The position numbers and the translations under genes were made by a program. Positions 7,450 to 14,676 of a DNA stretch of 64,000 bases are shown here, in pieces. Under the pieces are notes generated by a model, which saw only the letters and a program-made list of their open reading frames with translations, made no database searches and was not told the origin of the DNA. Source of the DNA: a virus; the IMG/VR virus record IMGVR_UViG_3300013104_000004, positions 19,484-83,483 of that record. One strand, 5' to 3'. The number at the start of each line of letters is the position of its first letter. Position 1 is the first letter of the stretch.

Positions 7450-8427
7450 TCACTCCCACCTGATCGCAAGGCCCGTGTTCGAGTTCGTGCTCATGGACGT
7501 GCTCGTCGCGTTGGACGCGAGACCGTAGCCTGCATGGCCCTCCGCGATCGGAATCGCACGGTACTTGCGCGAGGAGCCCAGGGCGTAGGCCGTGAACACA
7601 CCAGACGGGGCGTCTCCACCGGAGAAGGTGAGCCCGGTCAGGCACTGAAACGGGGTGATGCCGGGGACGAAGATGATCCACGGCCACACGGGGCCGATGG
7701 TCCCCGCCGCGACGGACGTCGATGTGGACAGGGCGACCCCATTGACGAGTGCGGGGACAAGGACGGGGATTGCGCCCGCTGCGGACTTCGACGGGTCGGC
7801 GTAGTTCACAGCCTCGTAGGCAGCACTGTTGGGCTGTGACCCCGGCAGGGAGTTGTAGATGCCTGTGGTGACAAGCACGAGGGCGTCGACGGTCGCGATG
7901 CCGGTATCGTCCCGCGACCGTTCGAGGATGAAGCCAGGCTGCTGGCGTCCCGTGAAGCCTTCCGCGAAGGGCATCAGGGCGAGGCAACACCCATCACCGC
8001 TAGATGCGTAGCCGGTGCCAGTGCCCGACGGGTTCATGGTCGCGGAGTTGCCAGACAAGCCAGTCCTCCGGGAGAACAGAACGTTCGTGATGTTCCCCGC
8101 CCCGTCGGAACCCTTGCCGACGGTGATCCAAAGCCCCGGCACGGTATTGCCACCGGAGGTGGTGCCAGATCCATACTCCAGCTTGAAGAACACGGGCGCG
8201 ACGCCCTGTAGAGCATCGTCAAACCGCCAGATCTCGTATCCGGCAGTCACCCCGGCTCCAGATGGGGCGAGCATGGTAGAGATCGTGACCTGCCCCGTGT
8301 CCGAGGTCTGCACCATCCCCACCGCAGTCAGCGCGTCATGGACCTTCTGAACCCACGCCCGGATCGGCCCGCCCGTGCCGGCAGCACCGTTGTCCGCAAC
8401 GAGCAAGGACATAGTGGCGGTGGTCAT
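7450..8427 (-). CDS. Minor tail protein
   Basis: 325 residues. Opens with an N-terminal helix typical of phage tail-associated proteins (IRAWVQKVHDALTAVGMVQTSDTGQ) and continues as a Gly/Ser/Thr-rich beta protein (YGSGTTSGGNTVPGLWITVGKG, LFSRRTG). This layout matches actinophage minor tail proteins that follow collagen-like fibres. Overlaps the upstream fibre gene by four bases. No enzymatic motif seen. Confidence 0.65.
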   Translation of the reverse strand: MTTATMSLLVADNGAAGTGGPIRAWVQKVHDALTAVGMVQTSDTGQVTISTMLAPSGAGVTAGYEIWRFDDALQGVAPVFFKLEYGSGTTSGGNTVPGLWITVGKGSDGAGNITNVLFSRRTGLSGNSATMNPSGTGTGYASSGDGCCLALMPFAEGFTGRQQPGFILERSRDDTGIATVDALVLVTTGIYNSLPGSQPNSAAYEAVNYADPSKSAAGAIPVLVPALVNGVALSTSTSVAAGTIGPVWPWIIFVPGITPFQCLTGLTFSGGDAPSGVFTAYALGSSRKYRAIPIAEGHAGYGLASNATSTSMSTNSNTGLAIRWE

Positions 8428-9548
8428 GTGTTCTCCCAGGTGATCGTCACGTCAGCCGCACCATCGGTGTACGTGTAGAAGGCCGCCCCGTCGCGGGCGA
8501 TGCCCGGCACCGGGTTGAGCCACAGCGTCCCGGCGGTCGTGAACAGGACATCGACCAGGACTGCGTCCCCGACTGGCTTCGTGAGGGCGTTGCGGGCGAC
8601 ATCTGCGGCACGCTGCGCGGTTGACCGGTAGAGCCGGAACCGCACCGCGGCAGACGCCGTGATCGCCACGACGCGAGCAGCTGGGCCGAGGGCCGCCGAC
8701 CCGTTCCCGGTTGCGCCCGCCAGGGTGGTGTCGGTGCGCGTGACCGTCGCGCCATCCGTCCATTCGATGTCGTAGTCGTCCGCCGAACGCTTCCGCGGCA
8801 TCTGGTGCGTGGCGCCACCAGGCGGCAGGCCGGGGCCAGCGGGGCCAGTCTCACCCCGCGCGCCAGGCGAGCCCGTGTCGCCCTTGACCCCCGGAGGGCC
8901 CTGCGGTCCCTCGGCACCCCTCTCGCCGGCATCGCCCTTCGCGCCAGGCAGGCCCTGCGGGCCGGCGGGACCCTCCTGGGCGAGCACCGCCCAGTACTCG
9001 CTCGATGCACCCTCGGCGGGCTCCTGGCCCACGGAAGGGGCGATGGCGAAGAACGAGGACACGATCCCGTTGACGCCGCCATAGGACACCGCGTCGTCGA
9101 CCTCATAGGCGGCGTCTGCCGCCCACGTGCCGCGCCACGTCAGGCCGGCGGGGCCCACGGGGCCCGGGTCGCCCTTCGCGCCATCCTGGCCCGCGACACC
9201 GGGATCTCCCTTCGCGCCATCGGCTCCACGGGGTCCCCGCTCGCCCGCCACGCCTGGCGCGCCAGTGGCGCCACGCTCACCCTGGATGCCCTGGGGGCCA
9301 CGCTCGCCCTGCGGCCCCTCGGGCCCCTCGGGGCCGATGTCACCCTGGATGCCCTGGGGGCCATCGGGTCCTTCGGGACCCTCCGGCCCACGCTCCCCGG
9401 TGGGCCCCTCGGGACCCGGGCGGCCGGCCGGGCCCTCCACGGTGACCACGACGGTCTCATCGATGTCGGCCTCGACCACGAAGACATCGTCGGCACCTGC
9501 CGACAGCGCCCCGTCATCGACGACCGTGAAGTCCAGCGTCTCGCTCAT
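8424..9548 (-). CDS. Collagen-like tail fibre protein
   Basis: 374 residues. Two blocks of Gly-X-Y triplets (roughly residues 38-135 and 195-245; GPEGPTGERGPEGPEG, GAKGDPGVAGQDG) flank a central non-repetitive unit (WRGTWAADAAYEVDDAVSYGG), the WxGxWxxxxxYxxxDxV motif seen in many phage fibre and carbohydrate-binding modules. The C-terminal 120 residues form a beta-rich tip (ATVTRTDTTLAGATGNG...VDVLFTTAGTLWLNP). Expected to be a trimeric fibre. Carries a copy of the dispersed GCACCTGCCGACAG motif at 9491. Confidence 0.8.
   Translation of the reverse strand: MSETLDFTVVDDGALSAGADDVFVVEADIDETVVVTVEGPAGRPGPEGPTGERGPEGPEGPDGPQGIQGDIGPEGPEGPQGERGPQGIQGERGATGAPGVAGERGPRGADGAKGDPGVAGQDGAKGDPGPVGPAGLTWRGTWAADAAYEVDDAVSYGGVNGIVSSFFAIAPSVGQEPAEGASSEYWAVLAQEGPAGPQGLPGAKGDAGERGAEGPQGPPGVKGDTGSPGARGETGPAGPGLPPGGATHQMPRKRSADDYDIEWTDGATVTRTDTTLAGATGNGSAALGPAARVVAITASAAVRFRLYRSTAQRAADVARNALTKPVGDAVLVDVLFTTAGTLWLNPVPGIARDGAAFYTYTDGAADVTITWENT
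9489..9510 (+). repeat. Dispersed motif copy inside tail fibre gene
   Basis: GTCGGCACCTGCCGACAGCG, plus orientation, inside a minus-strand gene. One of the closest matches to the dispersed motif; its presence in coding sequence argues against an ordinary promoter element. Confidence 0.5.
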
Positions 9549-9952
9549 GCCGCGTCCCGCGTGATGTTCGGGGAGAGGGTGATGTCGCCCTCGATGACGC
9601 GGGTCACGTCACCCGACGGCCATACCAGCTCCAAGTCGTACTTCGCGGAGCGGCGCGGCTTCAGGGGATCGTCCGTCACGCCGAGCGCATCGGTCTGCTC
9701 CGCCGAGGCGATGATCTGGATCCGGCCATCGGCGCCACCGACGACGAGCCCGCCGTTCTCCGTGGTGAGCTCCAAGAGCACGTCCGTGCCGTACTTCGCG
9801 CGGAGCTGCATCCTGGCCGTGCAGCCGGTGATGTCGCGGGGGAGGGGCGGCAGGGGAGCCGCCTCCGTGGATTCCGGGTTCGAGCGCGCCCAGACGAACG
9901 CGCACCGGTACGTCTGGCCCTGGAGCCACAGCATGCTGACCGTCTTCGCCAT
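9545..9952 (-). CDS. Minor tail or baseplate-type protein
   Basis: 135 residues, beta-rich. MLWLQGQTYRCAFVW, DITGCTARMQLRAKYG, GRIQIIASAEQTDAL and a final GDITLSPNITRDA follow the pattern of a short phage structural family (G-x-T ... DLTG-x-x-A-R-M ... G-x-I-x-L ... V-T-R) found beside tail fibre genes. Likely virion component; exact place unknown. Overlaps the fibre gene downstream by four bases. Confidence 0.65.
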   Translation of the reverse strand: MAKTVSMLWLQGQTYRCAFVWARSNPESTEAAPLPPLPRDITGCTARMQLRAKYGTDVLLELTTENGGLVVGGADGRIQIIASAEQTDALGVTDDPLKPRRSAKYDLELVWPSGDVTRVIEGDITLSPNITRDAA

Positions 9953-9965
9953 GCCCAGACAGATC

Positions 9966-9997
9966 GACCCCGGCCCTCAGGAGAGAGAGCCGGGGTC
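9966..9997 (-). terminator. Hairpin between lysis and tail fibre genes
   Basis: GACCCCGGC (9966-9974) pairs with GCCGGGGTC (9989-9997), a 9-bp GC stem with a 14-base loop. It has no clear T-run, so it may be a Rho-assisted terminator, a pause site or a processing hairpin in the leftward late transcript. Confidence 0.5.
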
Positions 9998-10027
9998 GCT
10001 GTTGCGGACTCCGCAACAGCGGAGTCC
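9998..10027 (-). promoter_or_regulatory. Two mutually exclusive hairpins
   Basis: GCTGTTGCGGA (9998-10008) can pair with TCCGCAACAGC (10010-10020), or GGACTCCGC (10006-10014) can pair with GCGGAGTCC (10019-10027). The two stems share bases, so only one can form. With the adjacent 9966 hairpin this resembles an attenuator-like switch between holin and tail-fibre genes. Confidence 0.5.
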
Positions 10028-10037
10028 CATGATCGCG

Positions 10038-10415
10038 CTAGTCGAAGCTCTTCTCGCCCTCGCGGACCACGGTCGCACCCGAGGCTCGCAGCTCCGCGAC
10101 GAGCGCCGTGAGCTCCTGGATCTGCGCAGCAGCCTCAGTCGGCGACGTGACCTTGTCGCGGCCCTCCAGGAGGTTCTGCAGCTTGCTGACGACGCCGACG
10201 AGCGCGGCCCCCGTGGCCCCGATCGCCGCGACGAGGCCCGGCGTGACCGTCACGGCCGGGTTCACCTGGTGGAGCACGGCGTTCACGGCGTCCGCCACCG
10301 GCGGGATGGCCACCGCGACCGCGCCGGCGCCCGCCGCGTAGAGCCCCTGCAGCACCGTGCGCAGCGCGCGGCGCGTCGACTCCTTCGCGGCGTTCAGGTT
10401 GAGGTGCTTGGCCAT
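10038..10415 (-). CDS. Putative holin (two hydrophobic segments)
   Basis: 125 residues. Two hydrophobic stretches, LQGLYAAGAGAVAVAIPPVA (about 23-42) and GLVAAIGATGAALVGVV (about 60-76), are followed by a charged helical tail (QIQELTALVAELRASG). It lies immediately downstream of the endolysin, the usual holin location. The family is not recognised, so the holin call rests on topology and context. Confidence 0.6.
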   Translation of the reverse strand: MAKHLNLNAAKESTRRALRTVLQGLYAAGAGAVAVAIPPVADAVNAVLHQVNPAVTVTPGLVAAIGATGAALVGVVSKLQNLLEGRDKVTSPTEAAAQIQELTALVAELRASGATVVREGEKSFD

Positions 10416-10418
10416 GTG

Positions 10419-11264
10419 TCAGCCCTCCTTGTGCGCCGCGCGAGCGGCCTTGTATGCGGCGTCCGTCTCGGCGCCCCAGATGCCGTCGACCTCGACACCC
10501 AGAGCCTTCTGGATCGCCTCGACCGTCTTGTCGTGCGCGGCCGACGACTTCCGACCCCACACGCCGTCCGCCTTCGTGCCGACGACCTTCTGCGCGTAGG
10601 TGACACCGTGAGGGAACTCGCCGCCGTGGAAGTCAGCCGCGGCCTTGACGGTCTCCAGCCGCTTGTCCGTGTCGCGACCCCAGATGCCGTCGACCGTCGC
10701 CCCCACGGCCTTCTGGAGCGCGCGTACGGGGGTGGCACCGCCCGACGGCTTCGAGGAGGGCGTGGGCTTCGGCTTCGGCTTGGCGGCGGCCTTGCCGTAC
10801 AGGCCGCTCATGTCCACGTAGCCCTGAATGATCGAGCCGCGGCGGACCTTACGAGCGCAGACGTTGCCGTTGTACTGGCTGCCTCCCACGATGGCCGAGG
10901 TGTTGCCCTCGATCGTCGTGATGGACCCGTCCTTGTTCACGGCCTCGACGATGCCCACGTGGCAGACCGGGGGAGTGCCGCGGCCGCCGGAGCTGACGGT
11001 CGCCCACATGAAGAGCACCAGGTCGCCACGCTTCGGGTTCGACGTCTTCCATCGGTCGTTCTTCTTGGCCCACGTGACGATGTTCGGCGTCCAGCCAGTC
11101 GCGAGCACGTGGATCCCGGCCTCGGCCAGCACCCAGCAGACGAAGTAGGCGCACCAGGCCGCGTTGGCCGGCGCCTTGAAGAGGGCCTTGAACTTCGAGC
11201 CCCCGACGTTGCCGAGCTCAGCGCGCGCGAGCTTCAGCGCGGCAGCCGCGGTCGCCGCGGCCAT
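10419..11264 (-). CDS. Endolysin: CHAP-type peptidase with C-terminal peptidoglycan-binding repeats
   Basis: 281 residues. N-terminal CHAP-like domain: C38 in AAWCAYFVCWV, H102 in CHVGIVE and a downstream polar residue (IEGNTS, about 119-122) form the expected catalytic set; KRGDLVLF precedes the His as in the family. A Lys/Pro linker (about 158-175) leads to three similar units (AVGATVDGIWGRDT, VVGTKADGVWGRKS, ALGVEVDGIWGAET) that look like peptidoglycan_binding_1 half repeats. Cuts peptidoglycan at the end of the lytic cycle; no signal peptide, so export needs a holin. Start overlaps the previous stop by one base step. Confidence 0.88.
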   Translation of the reverse strand: MAAATAAAALKLARAELGNVGGSKFKALFKAPANAAWCAYFVCWVLAEAGIHVLATGWTPNIVTWAKKNDRWKTSNPKRGDLVLFMWATVSSGGRGTPPVCHVGIVEAVNKDGSITTIEGNTSAIVGGSQYNGNVCARKVRRGSIIQGYVDMSGLYGKAAAKPKPKPTPSSKPSGGATPVRALQKAVGATVDGIWGRDTDKRLETVKAAADFHGGEFPHGVTYAQKVVGTKADGVWGRKSSAAHDKTVEAIQKALGVEVDGIWGAETDAAYKAARAAHKEG

Positions 11265-11386
11265 CAGAGCTCACCACCCGAGAAGTCCTCGGGGACGAAG
11301 TTCGGGTCCTGGGACACCGTCTCGTCGATCGCATCCGGGTCGGCCGCCGAGGTGTCCTCGGGCATCGGCTCGTCGAGCACTGTCAT
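11264..11386 (-). CDS. Tiny acidic protein upstream of endolysin
   Basis: 40 residues (MTVLDEPMPEDTSAADPDAI...) with a strong AGGAGGAACG ribosome site before the ATG. Its TGA overlaps the endolysin ATG. Very acidic and probably unstructured. Possibly a translational coupler for the lysin. Confidence 0.6.
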   Translation of the reverse strand: MTVLDEPMPEDTSAADPDAIDETVSQDPNFVPEDFSGGEL

Positions 11387-11439
11387 CGTTCCTCCTGGGG
11401 TGAGTACCTGTTCCTCACCCCGAGGAATCGACCGAGCGG

Positions 11440-11769
11440 CTAGTGCCGGCCCCAGATCGCGTACGCCACGCCTGCCGCTGCAACGAACGGGGAGGCCACC
11501 TGGACCGACTTGGTGAACATGCTCGCGGCGCGCTCTTCGAGGCGCGTCACCCGGAGCGCCAGGACGCTGTGCTGAGTCTGGGCCTCCGAGATCTTCGCGG
11601 CTTGCGTGGCCTGGACGTCCTCGGTGTTCTTGATGCGGCGGGCGTGGTCACCGAGGGCCTGGCCGAGCATCCCCTTGATCTCGCCGACCTCGATCCGCGT
11701 CGCCGTGACGTCCGACCGCAGGCCGGCCACGTCGCTCCCAGAGTTGTTCGTCACGGCCACGTCAGTCAT
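11440..11769 (-). CDS. Coiled-coil protein with C-terminal membrane segment, XhlA-like
   Basis: 109 residues from ATG at 11769. Residues 15-80 are a long coiled coil (IEVGEIKGMLGQALGDHARRI...), and residues about 88-106 are hydrophobic (VASPFVAAAGVAYAIWG). This topology matches haemolysin XhlA-like membrane accessories of phage lysis cassettes. Sits two genes from the endolysin. Role in lysis is inferred. Confidence 0.6.
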   Translation of the reverse strand: MTDVAVTNNSGSDVAGLRSDVTATRIEVGEIKGMLGQALGDHARRIKNTEDVQATQAAKISEAQTQHSVLALRVTRLEERAASMFTKSVQVASPFVAAAGVAYAIWGRH

Positions 11770-11824
11770 CGAGTCCCCCAGGGTCGGTCGGTCACCTCCT
11801 GGCATCGACCCCAGAGACGACGCA

Positions 11825-11846
11825 GGCCCCGGCCGAAGCCGGGGCC
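11825..11846 (-). terminator. GC hairpin upstream of XhlA-like gene
   Basis: GGCCCCGGC-CGAA-GCCGGGGCC, a perfect 9-bp stem with a CGAA tetraloop between the Ala/Glu-rich gene and the XhlA-like gene. No T-run follows on the minus strand; could terminate partially or stabilise the lysis mRNA. Confidence 0.5.
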
Positions 11847-11873
11847 CAAGTCGAGATGCGATCACCTCCCAGG

Positions 11874-12254
11874 TCAGGCCTGCGGAGCCTCCGTGTCCTC
11901 CGCGGCGGCGGCGGTGGCGGCGGCCTCGTCGCGCTCGGCCTGGAGCGCCGCCTCGGCCTGCTCTGCCGCGAGCCGCTCGGCCTCCTCTGCCGCAGCGCCC
12001 TCCGCTGCGATGCGCTCTGCCTCCGCGAGGCGCTCAGCCTCGGCAGCGCGCTCGGCCTCCGCGGCCGCCTCGGCCTCCTTCGCGGCCTTGCGCTCGGCGG
12101 CTCGCGCCGCCTTCTCGGCCTTCGCCACCTCGGCCGGCGTGAGCACCGGCTGGTGGTGGAACGGGTCGAGCACGGCGACCGGGGCTTCCGTCGTGCGCAC
12201 GCTGCTCGGCGTGATCGCCGGGTCGTCCGCATGGACGCGGGGGTAGTTCGTCAT
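11874..12254 (-). CDS. Ala/Glu-rich coiled-coil protein
   Basis: 126 residues. After a 40-residue N-terminus (MTNYPRVHADDPAITPSSV...) the rest is a continuous highly charged Ala/Glu/Arg helix (AERKAAKEAEAAAEAERAAEAE). Low complexity prevents a family call. Between the sigma factor and the lysis cassette. Confidence 0.65.
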   Translation of the reverse strand: MTNYPRVHADDPAITPSSVRTTEAPVAVLDPFHHQPVLTPAEVAKAEKAARAAERKAAKEAEAAAEAERAAEAERLAEAERIAAEGAAAEEAERLAAEQAEAALQAERDEAAATAAAAEDTEAPQA

Positions 12255-12451
12255 CGAGTGCCCACCTCCCGGGCGATCTCCGGCGCCGCGCCGAAGTACG
12301 CGAGGGAACCGTCGGCGCGGACCTCGAACTTCGGGACGGCGGCGTCAGCCGCGACCGTCGTGGCGACCTCGCGCACCGGCTCCGGCGCCTGCGCGGTCTC
12401 GGTGGTCAGTTCCTCCAGCTCGATCGAGCTGGTCTGCACGGGCTTGCCCAT
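12251..12451 (-). CDS. Unknown small protein
   Basis: 66 residues (MGKPVQTSSIELEELTTE...) with a C-terminal FEVRADGSLAYFGAAPE strand pattern. Preceded by a GGAGGAGCTC ribosome site and overlaps the next gene by four bases. Family unknown. Confidence 0.6.
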   Translation of the reverse strand: MGKPVQTSSIELEELTTETAQAPEPVREVATTVAADAAVPKFEVRADGSLAYFGAAPEIAREVGTR

Positions 12452-12500
12452 GAGCTCCTCCTCCAGGTGGGATGTGACGTACGCCTGGGGAAATCGACCT

Positions 12501-13247
12501 TCAGCCCGCCTGGAACGCCACGCGCAGCATGTTCAGCGCCTCGGCGCGCGTCTTGCGGATGCGCGACGGCGCCACGCCGAACTCGCGTGCTACCTCGCCC
12601 AGGCCGCGGTTGTGGAAGTACAGCTGGGCCATCACGGCCTGGTGCTCGTCAGGCAGGTCCACGATGCGCGAGGCGACCCGCTCGGCTACCGCGTAGGCGT
12701 CGGCCGCCTCGTCCGTGCGGTCCCCACCGTCGAGGGCCTCCAGGCCGTGGTCCTGCTCGTCACCCGCCTGCCCGGTCGAGCCGATGGGGATCTGCTGGCG
12801 CAGGTGCACGAGCTCGTCGACGTCGACACCGAGCTTCGCGGCCACCTCGGAGCGCGTGGGGGCCCGGCCAAGGTCCTGGGCGAGCTCATCCTCGACAGCG
12901 TGCTGCTCCTTCAGCCGGCGCCACGTCAGGCGGCTGGCCCAGGAGGTGGCCGGGGACTTCAGGCCGTCGAGGATGGCGCCACGGATGCGCATGCTGGCGT
13001 ACGACATGAAGTGCTTGTGCAGGGCGCCGTCGGACTGCTCGATATCGAACCGGCCGACAGCCTCCAGCAGGCCCTGCGCGGCCCACGAAATGAGGTCGTC
13101 GCGCTCAACATGGTCAGGCACCCGCTTGTCGTACGCGATCTTCTTCGCAAGCCAGAAGTAGCCCGCTACGAGTTCGTCGCGCGCGCGCAGATCACCGTCG
13201 TTGCTGCGGCGCCACAGGGCGTCGAGGTTCTCCAGGTCCAGGGTCAC
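12501..13247 (-). CDS. WhiG/FliA-type (group 3) RNA polymerase sigma factor
   Basis: 248 residues from GTG at 13247. Region 2 is clear: DELVAGYFWLAKKIAY, ERDDLISWAAQGLLEAVGRFD, then HFMSYASMRIRGAILDGLKS, the RIRGAI core typical of sigma-28/WhiG/SigF proteins. An intervening segment resembles region 3 (RAPTRSEVAAKLGVDVDEL), and region 4 carries the HTH LGEVAREFGVAPSRIRKTRAEAL. Expected to direct RNA polymerase to phage promoters, probably late genes. It is translated coupled to the 13244 gene upstream. Its target promoters are not identified here. Confidence 0.85.
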   Translation of the reverse strand: MTLDLENLDALWRRSNDGDLRARDELVAGYFWLAKKIAYDKRVPDHVERDDLISWAAQGLLEAVGRFDIEQSDGALHKHFMSYASMRIRGAILDGLKSPATSWASRLTWRRLKEQHAVEDELAQDLGRAPTRSEVAAKLGVDVDELVHLRQQIPIGSTGQAGDEQDHGLEALDGGDRTDEAADAYAVAERVASRIVDLPDEHQAVMAQLYFHNRGLGEVAREFGVAPSRIRKTRAEALNMLRVAFQAG

Positions 13248-13507
13248 AGCTGGTCGTCCTCCCAGACGTCGTTGGTGCCGAACCAGGCCTCGTGCTCGGG
13301 GCGCCACAGCTCCGCGACCTTGCGGCCGGGCAGCCGGCACACCCGGAAGGTGAACTCGGTGACCTCCAGGTCGAGCACGAAGATCAGCCACGGCGTCAGC
13401 CGGGTCACCGCGGGGGAGAGCTCGCGGGTATACAGCGAGAGCTCTAGGCGCGTGTGCGCGCCGAGCTGCTTGGGCAGGTGCGGAGCAAATCGGTCAATCC
13501 AAGCCAC
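13244..13507 (-). CDS. Unknown small protein upstream of sigma factor
   Basis: 87 residues from GTG at 13507, with a strong GGAAGGAGG ribosome site. Hydrophobic beta-like core (WLIFVLDLEVTEFTFRVCRLPG) and an acidic end (TNDVWEDDQL). First gene of the leftward late operon; could partner or regulate the sigma factor, but nothing proves this. Confidence 0.65.
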   Translation of the reverse strand: MAWIDRFAPHLPKQLGAHTRLELSLYTRELSPAVTRLTPWLIFVLDLEVTEFTFRVCRLPGRKVAELWRPEHEAWFGTNDVWEDDQL

Positions 13508-13900
13508 GGGGCCTCCTTCCGGCGCCCTAAGGGAACCTCGATGAGCGCCGGGAAGCCAGCGGCACGGCCCCAATACCACCGTGGGCACGTGCCGAGCGCG
13601 GCGGAACACGGACGAGCGAAGGTGAGCATGCTCACGCCGCAGATGGTCGCGATCATCGGAACCCCTCGGGTATCACGCGCGCGGGCGCCACCCAGGCGGC
13701 GCACAGCCGCTCCACTGAATCGCGTCAAGAGTTGGGCAGGGCTTGTCAGCCGAACGGCCTAATCGGGGGCCGCCGTCCGAGGCAACTGACTTGTGTGTAA
13801 CCTCGCCCTCGAACCGCTTCGAGACAGTCTTCGAGGCGTCGAGCTCGCGACGGAAGGGCACCCTGCCCGACCGCATGCGCTACCCGAATGGAGTCCAGCA

Positions 13901-13978
13901 ATGCAGCTTGGCCACGATCGTCAGACCCCCGTTCGGGATCAGCGCTCCCGTCGCCGCCAGACCGCTACCGCGGCCTGA
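13901..13978 (+). CDS. Possible 25-residue peptide
   Basis: ATG preceded by GGAG at eight bases encodes MQLGHDRQTPVRDQRSRRRQ and five more residues; very basic. It lies in a leader-like region and could be a leader peptide or chance. Low confidence. Confidence 0.2.
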   Translation: MQLGHDRQTPVRDQRSRRRQTATAA

Positions 13979-14108
13979 GCCTCGGCCTAGCCGGCCCACC
14001 CCCAAAGCCACCGCCCCGGCGCTTCGACGCGCCGTAAGCGGCATCGAGCGCGCGCCCTCATCGGCTGCGCGCTCACCCCCGCGCGCCCTCTGCTGGGCCG
14101 GGAGCACC

Positions 14109-14125
14109 TTGAGAACTCAACAGTG
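14109..14125 (+). promoter_or_regulatory. boxA-like rRNA leader element
   Basis: TTGAGAACTCAACAGTG is the conserved element found just upstream of 16S rRNA genes in many actinobacteria (part of the boxA antitermination and RNase III processing region). No rRNA follows here. In a phage it could recruit Nus factors for antitermination of the rightward transcript. Confidence 0.55.
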
Positions 14126-14373
14126 ACGACGGAATCGACTGATCCCCCGGCCGTGCGACGACTCTTCGGACGAGCGAGGCTGATGCCCCGGTGGGGCCGC
14201 TTGGAGACAGCGATGACGGGCGCGGCTTCCTCGGAATCCGACTGGACATCTGAACACCGTGGAAGCCGCGCCGCCCCTAACCACTCGTTGCACGGCATTT
14301 GCACGCCGTGACGCGAGCGAACACCCCAACGTACCGCCCCCGAGGCATAACACCTATGTCTAGTCAGGAAACT

Positions 14374-14394
14374 CTCAGCACGTGCTCACAGCGG
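14374..14394 (+). promoter_or_regulatory. Dispersed motif copy upstream of 14437 operon
   Basis: CTCAGCACGTGCTCACAGCG lies 45 bases before the first gene and just downstream of promoter-like sequence (CATAAC and TATGTC at 14345-14360). Position is right for an operator that blocks transcription start or early elongation. Confidence 0.5.
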
Positions 14395-14436
14395 CACACT
14401 GAGCAACACCGGCGCCAAGGTGTCAGGGTGGAATGC

Positions 14437-14676
14437 ATGACTAGCGTGAGACAGGCAGCCGAGTTCATCGTCCCGGCAGCGCCCCGCCGCTACCGGCGGG
14501 CACCGCGCGCGCAGCGCACCACCGCGACTGGCATCCGGCGACGACAGATCCCGGCGGCCGCAGTCTCGACCGCCCTCCAGCTCGCTGGCGGCGACGCGTC
14601 CCGGTTGCTATTCGATGGCGACGGCTCGGTCTACGTCCTCAACTCCCCGCGCCGTCAGGCCGATGGGACGGCATGA
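14437..14676 (+). CDS. Basic small protein, possible DNA-binding
   Basis: 79 residues from ATG at 14437 (a GTG nine bases upstream is an alternative). Strongly basic centre (PRRYRRAPRAQRTTATGIRR) followed by AVSTALQLAGGDASRLLFDG, which has a weak HTH look. First gene after the 14374 operator-like site, so a regulator is plausible. Overlaps the lipoprotein start by four bases. Confidence 0.55.
   Translation: MTSVRQAAEFIVPAAPRRYRRAPRAQRTTATGIRRRQIPAAAVSTALQLAGGDASRLLFDGDGSVYVLNSPRRQADGTA

Larger units (their letters stand above)
13508..14436. other. Long regulatory region between divergent operons
   Basis: About 930 bases without a convincing long gene. Contents seen: a minus-oriented copy of the dispersed motif (near 13580-13600) just upstream of a GGTATTG element before the sigma operon; a possible 25-codon ORF at 13901; the boxA-like leader at 14109; A/T-richer promoter-like sequence at 14340-14370; and the motif copy at 14374. 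Probably holds promoters for both directions and leader RNA. Confidence 0.6.

Noticed and set aside
8805-11516. A 903-codon plus-strand open frame across the tail and lysis genes
   Set aside because: It overlaps well supported minus-strand fibre, holin and endolysin genes and has low-complexity shadow composition.
12000-12120. Ala/Glu-codon repeats as a CRISPR-like or microsatellite array
   Set aside because: The periodicity comes from coiled-coil Ala/Glu/Arg codons without fixed repeat-spacer units. No CRISPR array was seen elsewhere.
14109-14125. rRNA operon following the boxA-like element
   Set aside because: The downstream sequence encodes small proteins; no 16S, 23S or 5S features were seen.
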